Under the pieces are notes generated by a model. It had not been told where the DNA came from, did not search any database, and saw only the letters and a program-made list of their open reading frames with translations. From Planctomycetota bacterium (lineage in GTDB: Bacteria > Planctomycetota > J058 > JAJDCP01), in contig JAJDCP010000175.1 of NCBI GenBank assembly GCA_029260765.1, positions 107,189 to 171,188 of the forward strand: 64,000 nt of DNA, given 5' to 3'. A program made the position numbers and the translations under genes. Of this stretch, positions 44,498-53,444 are shown in pieces; the first letter of the stretch is position 1, and every line of letters begins with the position of its first letter.

Positions 44498-44782
44498 GTG
44501 CCACTCTCCTGCTTCGAGTTGCCTGCCCCTGCCCTGCGCGCAGGGCACAAACCACCCATCCCCAAAGCACACAGCGAGACTGCCGCCAGCTTAAGCGATC
44601 CGGGTCGCGAGCGCATGACTTCTCGGGTCGATTTTCTCGGCAGGTTCGCAGCGAAGACCCGGATGGCAGCGAGAATGCGGGCCAGGAGTGCGGGCGTGCT
44701 GCTTCGAGCAGCGAGAGGCCGAATGCGCCGGTCAGGCGGAGCCGCCGCAGAAACTGGTGACGGATTCGGGCAGGTATCTGGC
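44498..44782. other. Intergenic region with 16-bp palindrome
   Basis: No convincing gene on either strand. It contains a perfect 16-bp palindrome GCCCTGCGCGCAGGGC at 44531-44546, about 34 bp upstream of the GTG of the pseudokinase-HlyD gene. It could be a regulator site or a hairpin in that gene's leader; nothing else was recognised. Confidence 0.4.
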
Positions 44783-46072
44783 TCAGTCCCCGCCGCCAGG
44801 GGCGAACTCGATGGTATTGAGGCGGCCGTCCACCTGCAGCTCACGCACAAACACCTGGCTGCCGTGGTGCACCTTGACGGTGTACCAGCCTTTGGGCAGC
44901 TCGACCGTCTCGCCGACGATGCCTGCCGCAACTTGATTCCCTTCCTGATCGAGTACCTCAAACGGGAACACCGGAACCGTCAACAGCGAACCTGTGCGAG
45001 GTTCTGGTTCGGCCAGGGTTTCGGTGGCGCGGGTCAGGAAGAGCAGCGCGAAACTGGTCGCCAGTACCGGGTCCTCTTCAGGTCCTTCTCCCTGCCAGCG
45101 GCCGTCGCCCCCCTGCTCGCCAAGCAACCAGCCTACACCCAGCGGATACCACTCGTGACTACCGATGAACGGGCTGCCCAGCAACTGCCCTACGCGCTCA
45201 ATGCTGTACAGATAGTAGTAATGCCAGAGACCGGGGGAGCCTGTGTGCTCATGCACATCAAGGCGTGCGTCCAACCAGCTCAGCGCGCGGTCCCGGGCAG
45301 CCTGGCCTGCGGCCTCTGCCAGTGCCCAATCGGCGATGGCCAGACTGCAGATGCCCGCGCAGCTCATGCTGCCGTAAGACGCGTCGTCCTTATACCCCCA
45401 GCCTCCATCGGCCTGTTGCCGCGCGCTGAACAACTGCCGCACGCGCTGCCAGGTCACCGCGGGCAACGCGTGCCCGTGGCGCTCGGCTGCCCGCATCCCC
45501 AAGACCGCAAACTGGGCACAGGAGTTGTCACCGTTCCCGGTGCCGCCGCTCGAAAGCAGCGACCAGCGCTGCTCGGCTTCCAGCTTCGGCTCGCTGTGCC
45601 GGCTGGGATCGAGCCAGAAGTCGGGGGTGTTGTAGGTCCAGCTGCCATCCTCACCTTGTGACTCGACCAGACTGCGCGCCAGCCGCGGCAGGAGCGCTAA
45701 CAGCTCCTGATCATCGTAGGCATCCACCAACATCGCCAGAACGGCCAACTCGTAGGTCCGCGCGCGGACCCGGCTGCCCTCGATCAGCCCACGGATCGCC
45801 GCGTCGCAGAGCGGCTCACGTTCGTGCATGCCCGCATGGACCAGCGCCAGAGCGGCGATCAGGTGCTCTTCGCGGTTGCCCAACAGGGCAGGATTTCCCT
45901 GCAGCTCACCATCCAGCAACATCTGCCAGAGGTAGGTGCTACCCCGCTCGATGGCTCGGTTGACGTCTGCCGGATCGATGCCGAAACCTTCGAGTCCCTT
46001 CTCTTCGCGGGGCTCTTGCTGGCTGAACAGCAAGCCAGTCGTCAGCATCAGGGTCAACGTTGCACGTAGCAT
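44783..46072 (-). CDS. Exported squalene-cyclase-repeat protein
   Basis: 429 residues with a signal peptide (MLRATLTLMLTTGLLFSQQ). Alpha/alpha-barrel repeats with QW-type turns are visible: QGEDGSWTYNTPDFWLD, QQADGGWGYKDDASYGSMSC and EQGGDGRWQGEG. No DxDD cyclase motif is seen, so it is the repeat family (prenyltransferase/squalene-oxidase repeat) rather than a hopene cyclase. The final 75 residues form a small beta domain. Such exported proteins are frequent in planctomycetes, function unknown. AGAGGAG lies 7 nt before the ATG. Confidence 0.87.
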   Translation of the reverse strand: MLRATLTLMLTTGLLFSQQEPREEKGLEGFGIDPADVNRAIERGSTYLWQMLLDGELQGNPALLGNREEHLIAALALVHAGMHEREPLCDAAIRGLIEGSRVRARTYELAVLAMLVDAYDDQELLALLPRLARSLVESQGEDGSWTYNTPDFWLDPSRHSEPKLEAEQRWSLLSSGGTGNGDNSCAQFAVLGMRAAERHGHALPAVTWQRVRQLFSARQQADGGWGYKDDASYGSMSCAGICSLAIADWALAEAAGQAARDRALSWLDARLDVHEHTGSPGLWHYYYLYSIERVGQLLGSPFIGSHEWYPLGVGWLLGEQGGDGRWQGEGPEEDPVLATSFALLFLTRATETLAEPEPRTGSLLTVPVFPFEVLDQEGNQVAAGIVGETVELPKGWYTVKVHHGSQVFVRELQVDGRLNTIEFAPGGGD

Positions 46073-46255
46073 GGCAGTCTCCTCTGCGGGGGAGGCGCGA
46101 TCGAGTGGCCGGGCTGTGACTTCAAGCCGGGCCGAAAACCCGACGCTGGGCGGCCTTGCGCAATCCCCCTCTCATCGACTATCAATGTACGCTAAGCTGG
46201 AGGCAAAGTTCAAAACGCGGCCCGCGAAGTCCGCGCTCTCGGCGCCGAGGAACCC

Positions 46256-48466
46256 ATGGACTATGTGACGGCCCTGAACCTGTTGGGTGTGCCGGAAGGT
46301 GCCACTCCGCGCGAAGTCGAGATCGCGTACCGACAGAAGTGGGAAGAGCTGCAGAAGTGGGGCCGCGAGGCCCCCACTGAGGCCTTGCGCACGCAATGCT
46401 GGCAGACTCTTGAGCAGCTCACCCGCGCCCGCGAGGTGTTGCTGCACCCCGACGCAGAAGATGAGACCGAGTTCCGTCCCCCGAGCGCCCCCCCCAGCTC
46501 TGACAGCTGGCTCGAGGATTGGGAAGCCAACAGGACTCAGCAGCGCAGCTCTGATCCCACCATCCCCGTACCCACGGGCTCGGGAAGCTATAAGCCGCCT
46601 CCGGCCCAGGCAAAGCTGCGGGTCGAAGAGAATGGCCGGCTGATCAAGAATCTCGTGCTCGGTGCCAGCTTCACGGTGGGCCGTTCGGAAGACAACACCC
46701 TCGCCCTCGACCACATGCAGTTCTCGCGCCACCACTTCCGCTTCGATCCGCAAGATGGGGGTCACGTGCTCGTCGATCTCGGCAGCCTGAATGGAACCAT
46801 GGTCAACAACCAACCCGTTGTGCGCCACCTGCTCTGCGACGGCGACGTGGTGCAGGTCGGCCCGATCGCGATGACCTATCTGGCTCCACAGGGACCGAGC
46901 GAGCGGCAGGTGTCGGGACGGGTGACGGTGCCCAATGGAGGCTCCAAACGGCTGATCGCGTTCCTCATCGTGTTGCTGCTCGCACTGGTCGGCCTCTTCA
47001 GTGTGCGCCACAAAGTCAAGGCCTGGCTGGCTTCGGGCAGTGGGGATTCGACGGACATCGCCGGCAATGGAGAGACGCGCGAGCTGCGGGTCGAGATCGC
47101 CGAGCTCAACGTCGAAGATCGCGATCTGGTCAATGTGAAAGTGTTGGAGGTGCAGGGCAGGCTTCAGGTTTACGGAGGCCGGCTCGATCAGATCCGAGTG
47201 GGCGACCAGGTCGTTCCTGTCCAGGCTGACGGCAGTTTCGCTGCCAGCGTGGCGCTCGATGAAGGGGAGAACAGCCTCTTGATCGACACGGGCCACGGCC
47301 ATCACGCCCTGTCGATCATCGTGGACGTGGTCGAGCCTCACGTCCGCGCCAGCGTGCAGGACGACGTGGTGAGCGTCAAGTCCAACGAGATTCTGCGCTC
47401 GTTGCAGGTCGGCAATGCACCCCTGCGGGAGGTGGAGGGCATGATCCACCGCCTCCCTGTGGTGCGGCTGCCGATCGACCAGACCCTTGTGGTACGGGCG
47501 TTCGACAGAGCCGGTAACGAAAGCGGCGCCTCGGTGTTCCTGCCCGCGCTGCCGGTCGACCGGGAGCAGCGCCGCACGGCCGACTCCCTGGGGGTGCCGC
47601 TGTGTCTGCGTACCGAGCTGGGGATGGGGCTGGTTCTGATTCCTGCGGGCGACGTGCAATCGGGATCACCCGAGGGGGAAGACGGCCGCTTTTTGAATGA
47701 GCACCTGCGGGAGCTGACTGTCAGCCGAGCGTTCTACATGAAGGCCACCGAAGTGAGCCAGGCCGAATATGCTGCCGTGATGGGCGAGAGTCCGGCCTTT
47801 TTCAAGAGTGCCGGCCTCGACGCCGCTGTCGAATCGGTCAGCTGGTATGATGCCGTACGGTTCTGCAACCGCTTGTCCGAGCTCGAGGGGCTTGAGCCGG
47901 TCTATGCGATCAGCGGGCAGATGCCTGACGCGCAGGATGAGGTCGAAGCCCTCGATGTGAAGCTGCTCGGTATCGAGCGTACGGGCTACCGACTTCCCAC
48001 TGAGGCAGAATGGGAGCTGGCCTGCCGTGCAGGCGCGAACGAAGCGCTCTTCACCGGCCCGATGAAGATCCTCGGGGCGCTCTTTGCTCCCGAGCTCGAT
48101 GAAATTGCCTGGTATGGCGGGAACGCGCGCGCCGACTATGAAGGGGCCGTCGATTCCTCGACCTGGGAAGAGAAGCAATACCAGCATCGCCACGCGGGTG
48201 TGAAGCTTGTGGCCCGCAAACAGCCGAATCGTTGGGGCTTGTTCGACACCCTGGGCAATGTCTGGGAGTGGTGTTGGGATTTCGAGAGCGAGACCCCGGA
48301 CGGAAGCCTCGACCCTGTCGGTCCTGCGGATGGCACTCTGCGGATCGTGCGGGGAGGCAGTTGGATCGATAGCGCTCGCGATTGCCGCTGTGCACGCCGT
48401 CGAGGCAATGATCCTTCGGCCCGCTCGAGCCGCATCGGCTTTCGACCGGTGCGCACGGTACCCTGA
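46256..48466 (+). CDS. J-like/FHA/TM/FGE-domain fusion protein
   Basis: 736 residues. Residues 1-65 resemble a J-domain-like helical hairpin (YVTALNLLGVPEGATPREVEIAYRQKW) without a clear HPD. A canonical FHA domain (about 125-215; FTVGRSEDN, SRHHFRF, GSLNGTMV), one TM helix (about 232-250), beta-sandwich stretches (260-440, ending VRAFDRAGNES) and an FGE/SUMF1 domain (about 455-736, GMGLVLIPAGD, GYRLPTEAEWELACRAGA, NRWGLFDTLGNVWEWCWD, IGFRPVRTV) follow. FHA should be cytosolic and FGE outside. GAGG lies 5 nt before the ATG. A kinase gene follows after 33 bp, a natural source of phospho-Thr for the FHA. Confidence 0.88.
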   Translation: MDYVTALNLLGVPEGATPREVEIAYRQKWEELQKWGREAPTEALRTQCWQTLEQLTRAREVLLHPDAEDETEFRPPSAPPSSDSWLEDWEANRTQQRSSDPTIPVPTGSGSYKPPPAQAKLRVEENGRLIKNLVLGASFTVGRSEDNTLALDHMQFSRHHFRFDPQDGGHVLVDLGSLNGTMVNNQPVVRHLLCDGDVVQVGPIAMTYLAPQGPSERQVSGRVTVPNGGSKRLIAFLIVLLLALVGLFSVRHKVKAWLASGSGDSTDIAGNGETRELRVEIAELNVEDRDLVNVKVLEVQGRLQVYGGRLDQIRVGDQVVPVQADGSFAASVALDEGENSLLIDTGHGHHALSIIVDVVEPHVRASVQDDVVSVKSNEILRSLQVGNAPLREVEGMIHRLPVVRLPIDQTLVVRAFDRAGNESGASVFLPALPVDREQRRTADSLGVPLCLRTELGMGLVLIPAGDVQSGSPEGEDGRFLNEHLRELTVSRAFYMKATEVSQAEYAAVMGESPAFFKSAGLDAAVESVSWYDAVRFCNRLSELEGLEPVYAISGQMPDAQDEVEALDVKLLGIERTGYRLPTEAEWELACRAGANEALFTGPMKILGALFAPELDEIAWYGGNARADYEGAVDSSTWEEKQYQHRHAGVKLVARKQPNRWGLFDTLGNVWEWCWDFESETPDGSLDPVGPADGTLRIVRGGSWIDSARDCRCARRRGNDPSARSSRIGFRPVRTVP

Positions 48467-48499
48467 ATCTTCGCGCTTTGGCGCGCCGAAAGGCCTCGG

Positions 48500-50473
48500 T
48501 TGCAATCCGAACCCAGTGATGCCAGTCAGCTCTACGACCTCTATCTTGAGGCCGCCATGGACGGCGAGGTGGAGGAGCCCAGCGCCTACCTGAACCGCCA
48601 TGGCATCGAGGATGCCAGCCTCCTGCAGAGCCTGAAAGCTGCGCAGCAGTTGGTCGTTGACGGGCGTGTCGTCGAAGAGGAGCAGATCGCCAACCAGCGC
48701 CTGGGCGACTACCGACTGGTGAGCAAGCTCGGCAAAGGGGGGATGGGCATCGTCTTCCTCGCGGAGCAGGTGTCTCTGCACCGTTTGATCGCGCTGAAAG
48801 TCATCAGGCCCGACATGCAGGCCAGCGCCAACGCGAAGGAACGCTTCATCCGTGAAGCCCGCGCCGTGGCCCGGCTGCGCCATCCCCACATCGTCACCGT
48901 CTTCGATTTTGGCGAAGACCGGGGCATGCTCTATATCGCGATGGAGCTGGTCCCAGGCCGGGGCCTCAACGACCTGCTCGAAGAGGCCGAAGCCCGCGGG
49001 GACAGGGTCGGTCCCGAGCAGATCCTCGCTTGGCTGGTTCCGATCGCACGGGCGGTGCACATGGCGCACGAGCAGGGCATCATCCACCGCGATATCAAAC
49101 CCTCGAACATCTTGATCAGCCGCGAAGGCCATCCGGTCCTGCTCGACTTCGGACTCGCTCGCGAGAACCTCTCCGAGCAGTCGACGATCACGATGTCATT
49201 CATCGGCACGCCCGCATACGCTTCTCCGGAACAGTTGGTGCCTGGCGACAAAAAGATCGACCGGCGCACGGACATCTACTCTTTGGGGGTCTGTCTCTAC
49301 CGCTGTTTGGCGGGCCAGCTCCCCTTCGAGATCAAGCTCTCTGCCGAATCGATCGAACGCTTCCTGCGCAGCGAAGCGCCCCCGTTGCGCAGCCTGCGCC
49401 CTGATCTGACACGTGAGCTCGAGCATGTCGTGCACCGGGCCCTGGCCAAGGAGCCAGAAGATCGCTATGCCAACGCCGGCGAGCTGGCGGACGACATGCA
49501 GGCCCTGCTCGAGCGACGTCCCATCTCCGATGCGGCTTCGGGCGAGCTGCGCTGGGCCGACGCCTTGGAGAAGGCTGTTCCTGGCCTGTGCGTCAGGGCT
49601 TTTCTGGGGCCGGGATCGCACGGCAAGCTTTTCAGAGGACGCTTCCCGGGCCAGGCCGAGCCTGTGCTGATCAAGCTGATGGATAGTTGGGTGGCAGAGC
49701 GGGCCAGCGAGCGCTTCCTCGTGGAAGCTGCCAAGGCCGCACAGGTCGAGCACCCGCACATCGCAAGGGTCCTGAACCATGGACTTGCTGGGGAATGCTG
49801 CTTCGTGGTCAGCGAGCTGCACCAAGGGCGCAGCCTGCAAGAGCTCGTCGAGGCGCAGGGGCCGCTGCCGCTCGAGGAGGCCCTGCGCCTGGTACGCCGG
49901 ATCGGGCTGGGCCTCGATGCGATGCACGCCGCCGGAGTGGTGCACCGGGACGTCAAGCCGGCCCACATCTTCGTCCAGCTCGACGACGGGGATGTGATGC
50001 TGATGGAGCCCGGACTGAGCGCGGAGTTGAGTCACGGTCAGGAGTCTGGCCAGGCCCAGACGGGGCTCGGCTCGCCGGCGCTGATGGCACCCGAAGTCTG
50101 CTTGGGCCGCGCGGCCGAAGCGGCCAGCGACCAGTATGCGCTCGCCGTCACACTCTGTTTCCTGTTGACAGGACACTATCCTTTCAGCGACCCCTCGCCC
50201 CTCGCTCTGCTGCAGATGCACATCCACAAGCGCCCTCCGGCACTCCCCGCCGCCGTCGCACCTCGGCACGTCAGCCGCGCGGTCGCGCGGGCGCTCGAGA
50301 AAAAACCCGCTGCGCGCTTCCCAGGAGTGCTGGCATTCGTGCAGGCGCTGGAAGCTCCCGCCAGCAGACAGTTTCCCCTGGCGCCACAGATGGGCTTGCT
50401 GGTGCTGGCGATCTTTGCCCTGGCTGCAGTGGCTCTCGGTCTGGTTGCTCTGGCCTTGTCCTGGTACCTGTAA
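48500..50473 (+). CDS. Ser/Thr kinase with tandem active and degenerate kinase domains
   Basis: 657 residues. TTG 48500 follows AAAGG by 6 nt; an ATG at 48557 with GAGG is possible but would cut a helical leader. Domain 1 (about 73-340) is complete: GKGGMG, Lys in ALKVI, HRDIKPSN, DFGLA, GTPAYASPEQ. Domain 2 (about 360-610) keeps VLIKLM and HRDVKPAH but has EPG in place of DFG and no Gly-rich loop consensus (GPGSHGKLF), so it is a pseudokinase. A C-terminal TM helix (about 632-655) anchors it. It forms an operon with the FHA-FGE gene and, 8 bp downstream, a DsbA-like gene. Confidence 0.9.
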   Translation: MQSEPSDASQLYDLYLEAAMDGEVEEPSAYLNRHGIEDASLLQSLKAAQQLVVDGRVVEEEQIANQRLGDYRLVSKLGKGGMGIVFLAEQVSLHRLIALKVIRPDMQASANAKERFIREARAVARLRHPHIVTVFDFGEDRGMLYIAMELVPGRGLNDLLEEAEARGDRVGPEQILAWLVPIARAVHMAHEQGIIHRDIKPSNILISREGHPVLLDFGLARENLSEQSTITMSFIGTPAYASPEQLVPGDKKIDRRTDIYSLGVCLYRCLAGQLPFEIKLSAESIERFLRSEAPPLRSLRPDLTRELEHVVHRALAKEPEDRYANAGELADDMQALLERRPISDAASGELRWADALEKAVPGLCVRAFLGPGSHGKLFRGRFPGQAEPVLIKLMDSWVAERASERFLVEAAKAAQVEHPHIARVLNHGLAGECCFVVSELHQGRSLQELVEAQGPLPLEEALRLVRRIGLGLDAMHAAGVVHRDVKPAHIFVQLDDGDVMLMEPGLSAELSHGQESGQAQTGLGSPALMAPEVCLGRAAEAASDQYALAVTLCFLLTGHYPFSDPSPLALLQMHIHKRPPALPAAVAPRHVSRAVARALEKKPAARFPGVLAFVQALEAPASRQFPLAPQMGLLVLAIFALAAVALGLVALALSWYL

Positions 50474-50481
50474 TCTGAGGA

Positions 50482-51099
50482 ATGATCGAAGCAGTGCTGG
50501 TCTTCTACTCCGACGTCATCTGCCCCTTCTGCTACATCGCCGAGCGCGCGCTGCTCGAGCGGCTGGTTCAGGAATTCCCCCTGCGCTGGGAGTGGCGTGG
50601 CTACGAGCTGCACCCCTACTTGCCTGAGGAGGGGCTCGATATCCGCGAGGTTCTGCCCCGACCGCTGCGCGAGGCCAAGCGGCAGGAGGTCAAAGCCCTG
50701 GCCGCCCGGCTCGGAGTGCCCCTGGGGAGCGTGCGGCGTATCGGCAGCTCGCGGGGTATTCTGGCGATGGCCGAGTTCGCCCGCGAACAGGGACGGCTCG
50801 ACGCGTTCCGGCGCGAAGCCCTGGACGCATATTGGTGCACAGGCGCCGATCTGGCCGACGCCGCGCAGTTGCGTTGCATCGCCCAGCGGGCGGGCCTCGA
50901 GCCCGAGTCTGCGCTGGCTGCCAGCCGCGCCGAAGAGTACCGCGCCCGTGTGGTCGCGCAGCGCGAGGAGGCTCTCGATCAAGGCGTCACAGGCGTGCCC
51001 GCCTTCGTCTTCTCCGGTTATCCACTCCTGGGTTGCCAGCCCTATGAGACGCTGGCGCGGGTGGCGCGGCGATGTCTGAAGAAACAGGACAGGCGCTAG
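50482..51099 (+). CDS. DsbA/FrnE-family thiol oxidoreductase
   Basis: 205 residues. Thioredoxin-fold with an all-helical insertion: active site CPFC (Cys14-Cys17) in YSDVICPFCYIAE and the cis-Pro loop GVPAFVFSG. This is the 2-hydroxychromene-isomerase/FrnE branch, cytosolic since no signal peptide is seen. FrnE proteins act as disulfide isomerases or glutathione-dependent enzymes. It lies 8 bp after the kinase stop, so it is probably co-transcribed with the FHA-FGE and kinase genes. Confidence 0.9.
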   Translation: MIEAVLVFYSDVICPFCYIAERALLERLVQEFPLRWEWRGYELHPYLPEEGLDIREVLPRPLREAKRQEVKALAARLGVPLGSVRRIGSSRGILAMAEFAREQGRLDAFRREALDAYWCTGADLADAAQLRCIAQRAGLEPESALAASRAEEYRARVVAQREEALDQGVTGVPAFVFSGYPLLGCQPYETLARVARRCLKKQDRR

Positions 51100-51102
51100 T
51101 GC

Positions 51103-52119
51103 CTACTGCCGCAGCAAGCTGCGCAACGTCAAGCCGACGTCCCAGCGGGGCTCGAACAGATCGAGCAGGCACCGGCAGACCGTCCAGCTGGAGCCACGCC
51201 AACCGCGATCTTCGGCCTTCAGTGCCAGACGCTGCAAGAACCCGTGCAGGCAGGTCAGGAAGAACAACCAGCAGCAACAGACCGTGAGCGCCAGGAAGGA
51301 CACCAGGTAGTTGACCGGATAGCGAAGCATCACCCAGGGAAACGGGAGCACAACAGTGCTCCAGTAGATGAAGTCTCCCAGGGGCCCGCGGACCCACGCG
51401 AAGCAACCAGGTTCCGGAGGGACCTCGGGTTCGCTGGGAGCCTCGGGAGGAACTTCCAGCCTGACCGGCGGTAGCTGCGTGCGCGGCATGGCAAGCCAGC
51501 GCCCCGATCCTTTGCTCCGGCTCACGGGGAATACCGGGGCCGCCGCAGGCCGCACTCCCGAAGGCGGCGTGGCCAGGGCAGTCCCAGGCCCGTCCTGGAG
51601 CTGGCCAGCTACCGAGTGCGCCCGTCGTGCGCGACGCTTGGGACGGCGCAGCCTGCGCGTGGATGGGTTCGTCTCCACCCGCACACACCCCCCACACAGA
51701 GGGCAGGAGGTCTCGAATCGAGGTTGGCCGCGCAGCTCGGCATCCCCGGAGTGGCGCTGCAACAACTGCGAGGGGGGATCGAAGAGCTCACTGAAGCCGC
51801 AGCGCCCGCATGGTTCCCAACGCCACTGACGCCGTTCAGCCAGATAGTCGTCGCGGACCTGCACAGGGTGGGGCGCGCGATGCGGGACCAGGAAGGCCAC
51901 ACGGTCGCCGACGCGGGTGCGCACCAGTCTGCGCGGCGTACTGAGCAGGCTGCCGAAAAAAACCTGGCCACGCCGCTCTACGACCTGGACCGTGTGCAGC
52001 TCCGGCGGGGCCTTGGCCGTGTGCGGTCCTCCGTCATGCAGGAGCACGCGCAGCCGATCCGGGTGCTCAGGGTGCCAACGGTGGCGCAGTCGCGGGTGGT
52101 CCTTCCAGTGGGAATTCAT
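51103..52119 (-). CDS. Zinc-ribbon membrane protein of unknown function
   Basis: 338 residues with GGAGGAG 5 nt before the ATG. The N-terminal 100 residues (KAPPELHTVQVVERRGQVFF, GDRVAFLVPHRA) loosely resemble the DUF2314-like small beta domain. Next is a zinc-ribbon pattern EPCGRCGF (x)n CPLCGGC (about 103-146), a disordered Arg/Pro linker, and a hydrophobic region of about two TM helices (about 250-300). The C-terminal 40 residues are amphipathic. The gene order (opposite strand, convergent with the DsbA-like gene, 3-bp gap) gives no hint of function. Confidence 0.65.
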   Translation of the reverse strand: MNSHWKDHPRLRHRWHPEHPDRLRVLLHDGGPHTAKAPPELHTVQVVERRGQVFFGSLLSTPRRLVRTRVGDRVAFLVPHRAPHPVQVRDDYLAERRQWRWEPCGRCGFSELFDPPSQLLQRHSGDAELRGQPRFETSCPLCGGCVRVETNPSTRRLRRPKRRARRAHSVAGQLQDGPGTALATPPSGVRPAAAPVFPVSRSKGSGRWLAMPRTQLPPVRLEVPPEAPSEPEVPPEPGCFAWVRGPLGDFIYWSTVVLPFPWVMLRYPVNYLVSFLALTVCCCWLFFLTCLHGFLQRLALKAEDRGWRGSSWTVCRCLLDLFEPRWDVGLTLRSLLRQ

Positions 52120-52199
52120 GATCGCTCCTCCTCGCGACCACTACGTAGGGACGATCAAAACCGGAACTCTGGGGGGTATGGGGGAGAATCAGCCGCTGC

Positions 52200-53444
52200 T
52201 CAGCCGAGATCCAGCTGAGCCAACAGCTCAACGGGCGCTTGTGTCTGGCAGGGGCCGCTCGCCAGCAGCACCTCGGGCCGCCACGGATCGAGGCTGTCGC
52301 CTGCACCCAAGCACACTCCGACTTGTCCGTCGGGTGTCCGCAGGAAGCTACCTGCAGGAACCACACCGGTGGTCGCGATCAGAGCCTTGAACCAGTCCCG
52401 GTCGGTGTCGGGCTGGGTCGCCAGCTGCGCCAGCAGCTCGACCTTGCTCGGGGTGTAGTTGACCTCCAGAGGACGGCGTCGGCGCTCGAGGTTGTAGCAC
52501 AGGCGTACCAACTCAAGACCAGCAAGCTCCTTGGGGTCGCTGTCATTCTGGAGGTCGAGCAGGTGGAGCAGGGTGCAGACCTGCAGGACATGCGGAGGAA
52601 TGCCGGAGTGTCCCGTCACCGGCGCTGCGAGGACCAGTGCCAGGCCTTTGACAGCGGCCTCCTCCAGGGGGCGGCCCGAGCGTGGATCGAAGCCGTAGAA
52701 AGCCAGGACCAGGCATGCGTGCGCAAGCGCTCGGCGCGGCGACCCCCGAATGCCGAGCTTCTCGAGCACCGCGACCACGTGGAACGCGGCCGAGAGCGCC
52801 CGCCGAGCAGGCGTCCAGCGGCCGGGCGCCAACTCGAGCGCGCGGGCCGCCTGGGAGAGATCGGCGTGGCAGGTCCGCTCCAGATGGCGGATCACCGACA
52901 ACCCGAGGGCGAAGCGCCAGACCTCGGTACCCAGCTCTGCGATCCGCCGGCAGTCTTTGGCGGCCAGGGAAAGCTGCGTCAGCGCGTGCAGCCCCTGGTC
53001 GAGGTCATCCGCATCGAGCCCCTGGCGCGCGTGCTCGATGACCCGCCAGCTCAGACCTTGCACCTGCACACCTTCGAGGTTTTCCCGCGTACCCGACTGG
53101 GCATCGGAGAGGGCTTTCCCGAACGGGATCAAGGCCTCGGGGGTTGGCGTCACCTCGAAAGCGAGCTCGTGGGCTCCCAGAATGTGAAGAACGCGCGAGA
53201 TCTCCTGCAAACGTTTGAAGCGGCTCGCCTCGACGGGCACCAGCATGCGGTCGCGGAACAGGCCTTCGCCGACCAATTGCAGGGAAAATGGGGGCTCAGC
53301 AGAGGTCACTGCGTCGCTCAGGCGCTGCGCGGCTTTGCCCGCCTGCGGGTGTGAGGTGCCGTAGACCGCGACGGCCCGCATGAGCAAAAAAAGCACGTCG
53401 ACCAACACACCATCGCGTTCGACGTCGCTATCGGTGGCATTCAT
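52200..53444 (-). CDS. Cytosolic helical protein of unknown function
   Basis: 414 residues, no TM or signal peptide. The N-terminal 130 residues follow a pattern I associate with modules preceding HD-GYP phosphodiesterases: YGTSHPQAGKAAQRL, FSLQLVGEGLFRDRMLVPV, ILGAHELAFEVTPTPEALIPFGKAL. The remainder is helical, resembling an HD-GYP-type body that lacks the catalytic HD and GYP motifs (HVVAVLEKLGIRGSPRRALAHACLVLAFYGFDP). The C-terminus is a small beta region. It overlaps the upstream gene by ATGA, so the two are coupled. Confidence 0.7.
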   Translation of the reverse strand: MNATDSDVERDGVLVDVLFLLMRAVAVYGTSHPQAGKAAQRLSDAVTSAEPPFSLQLVGEGLFRDRMLVPVEASRFKRLQEISRVLHILGAHELAFEVTPTPEALIPFGKALSDAQSGTRENLEGVQVQGLSWRVIEHARQGLDADDLDQGLHALTQLSLAAKDCRRIAELGTEVWRFALGLSVIRHLERTCHADLSQAARALELAPGRWTPARRALSAAFHVVAVLEKLGIRGSPRRALAHACLVLAFYGFDPRSGRPLEEAAVKGLALVLAAPVTGHSGIPPHVLQVCTLLHLLDLQNDSDPKELAGLELVRLCYNLERRRRPLEVNYTPSKVELLAQLATQPDTDRDWFKALIATTGVVPAGSFLRTPDGQVGVCLGAGDSLDPWRPEVLLASGPCQTQAPVELLAQLDLG

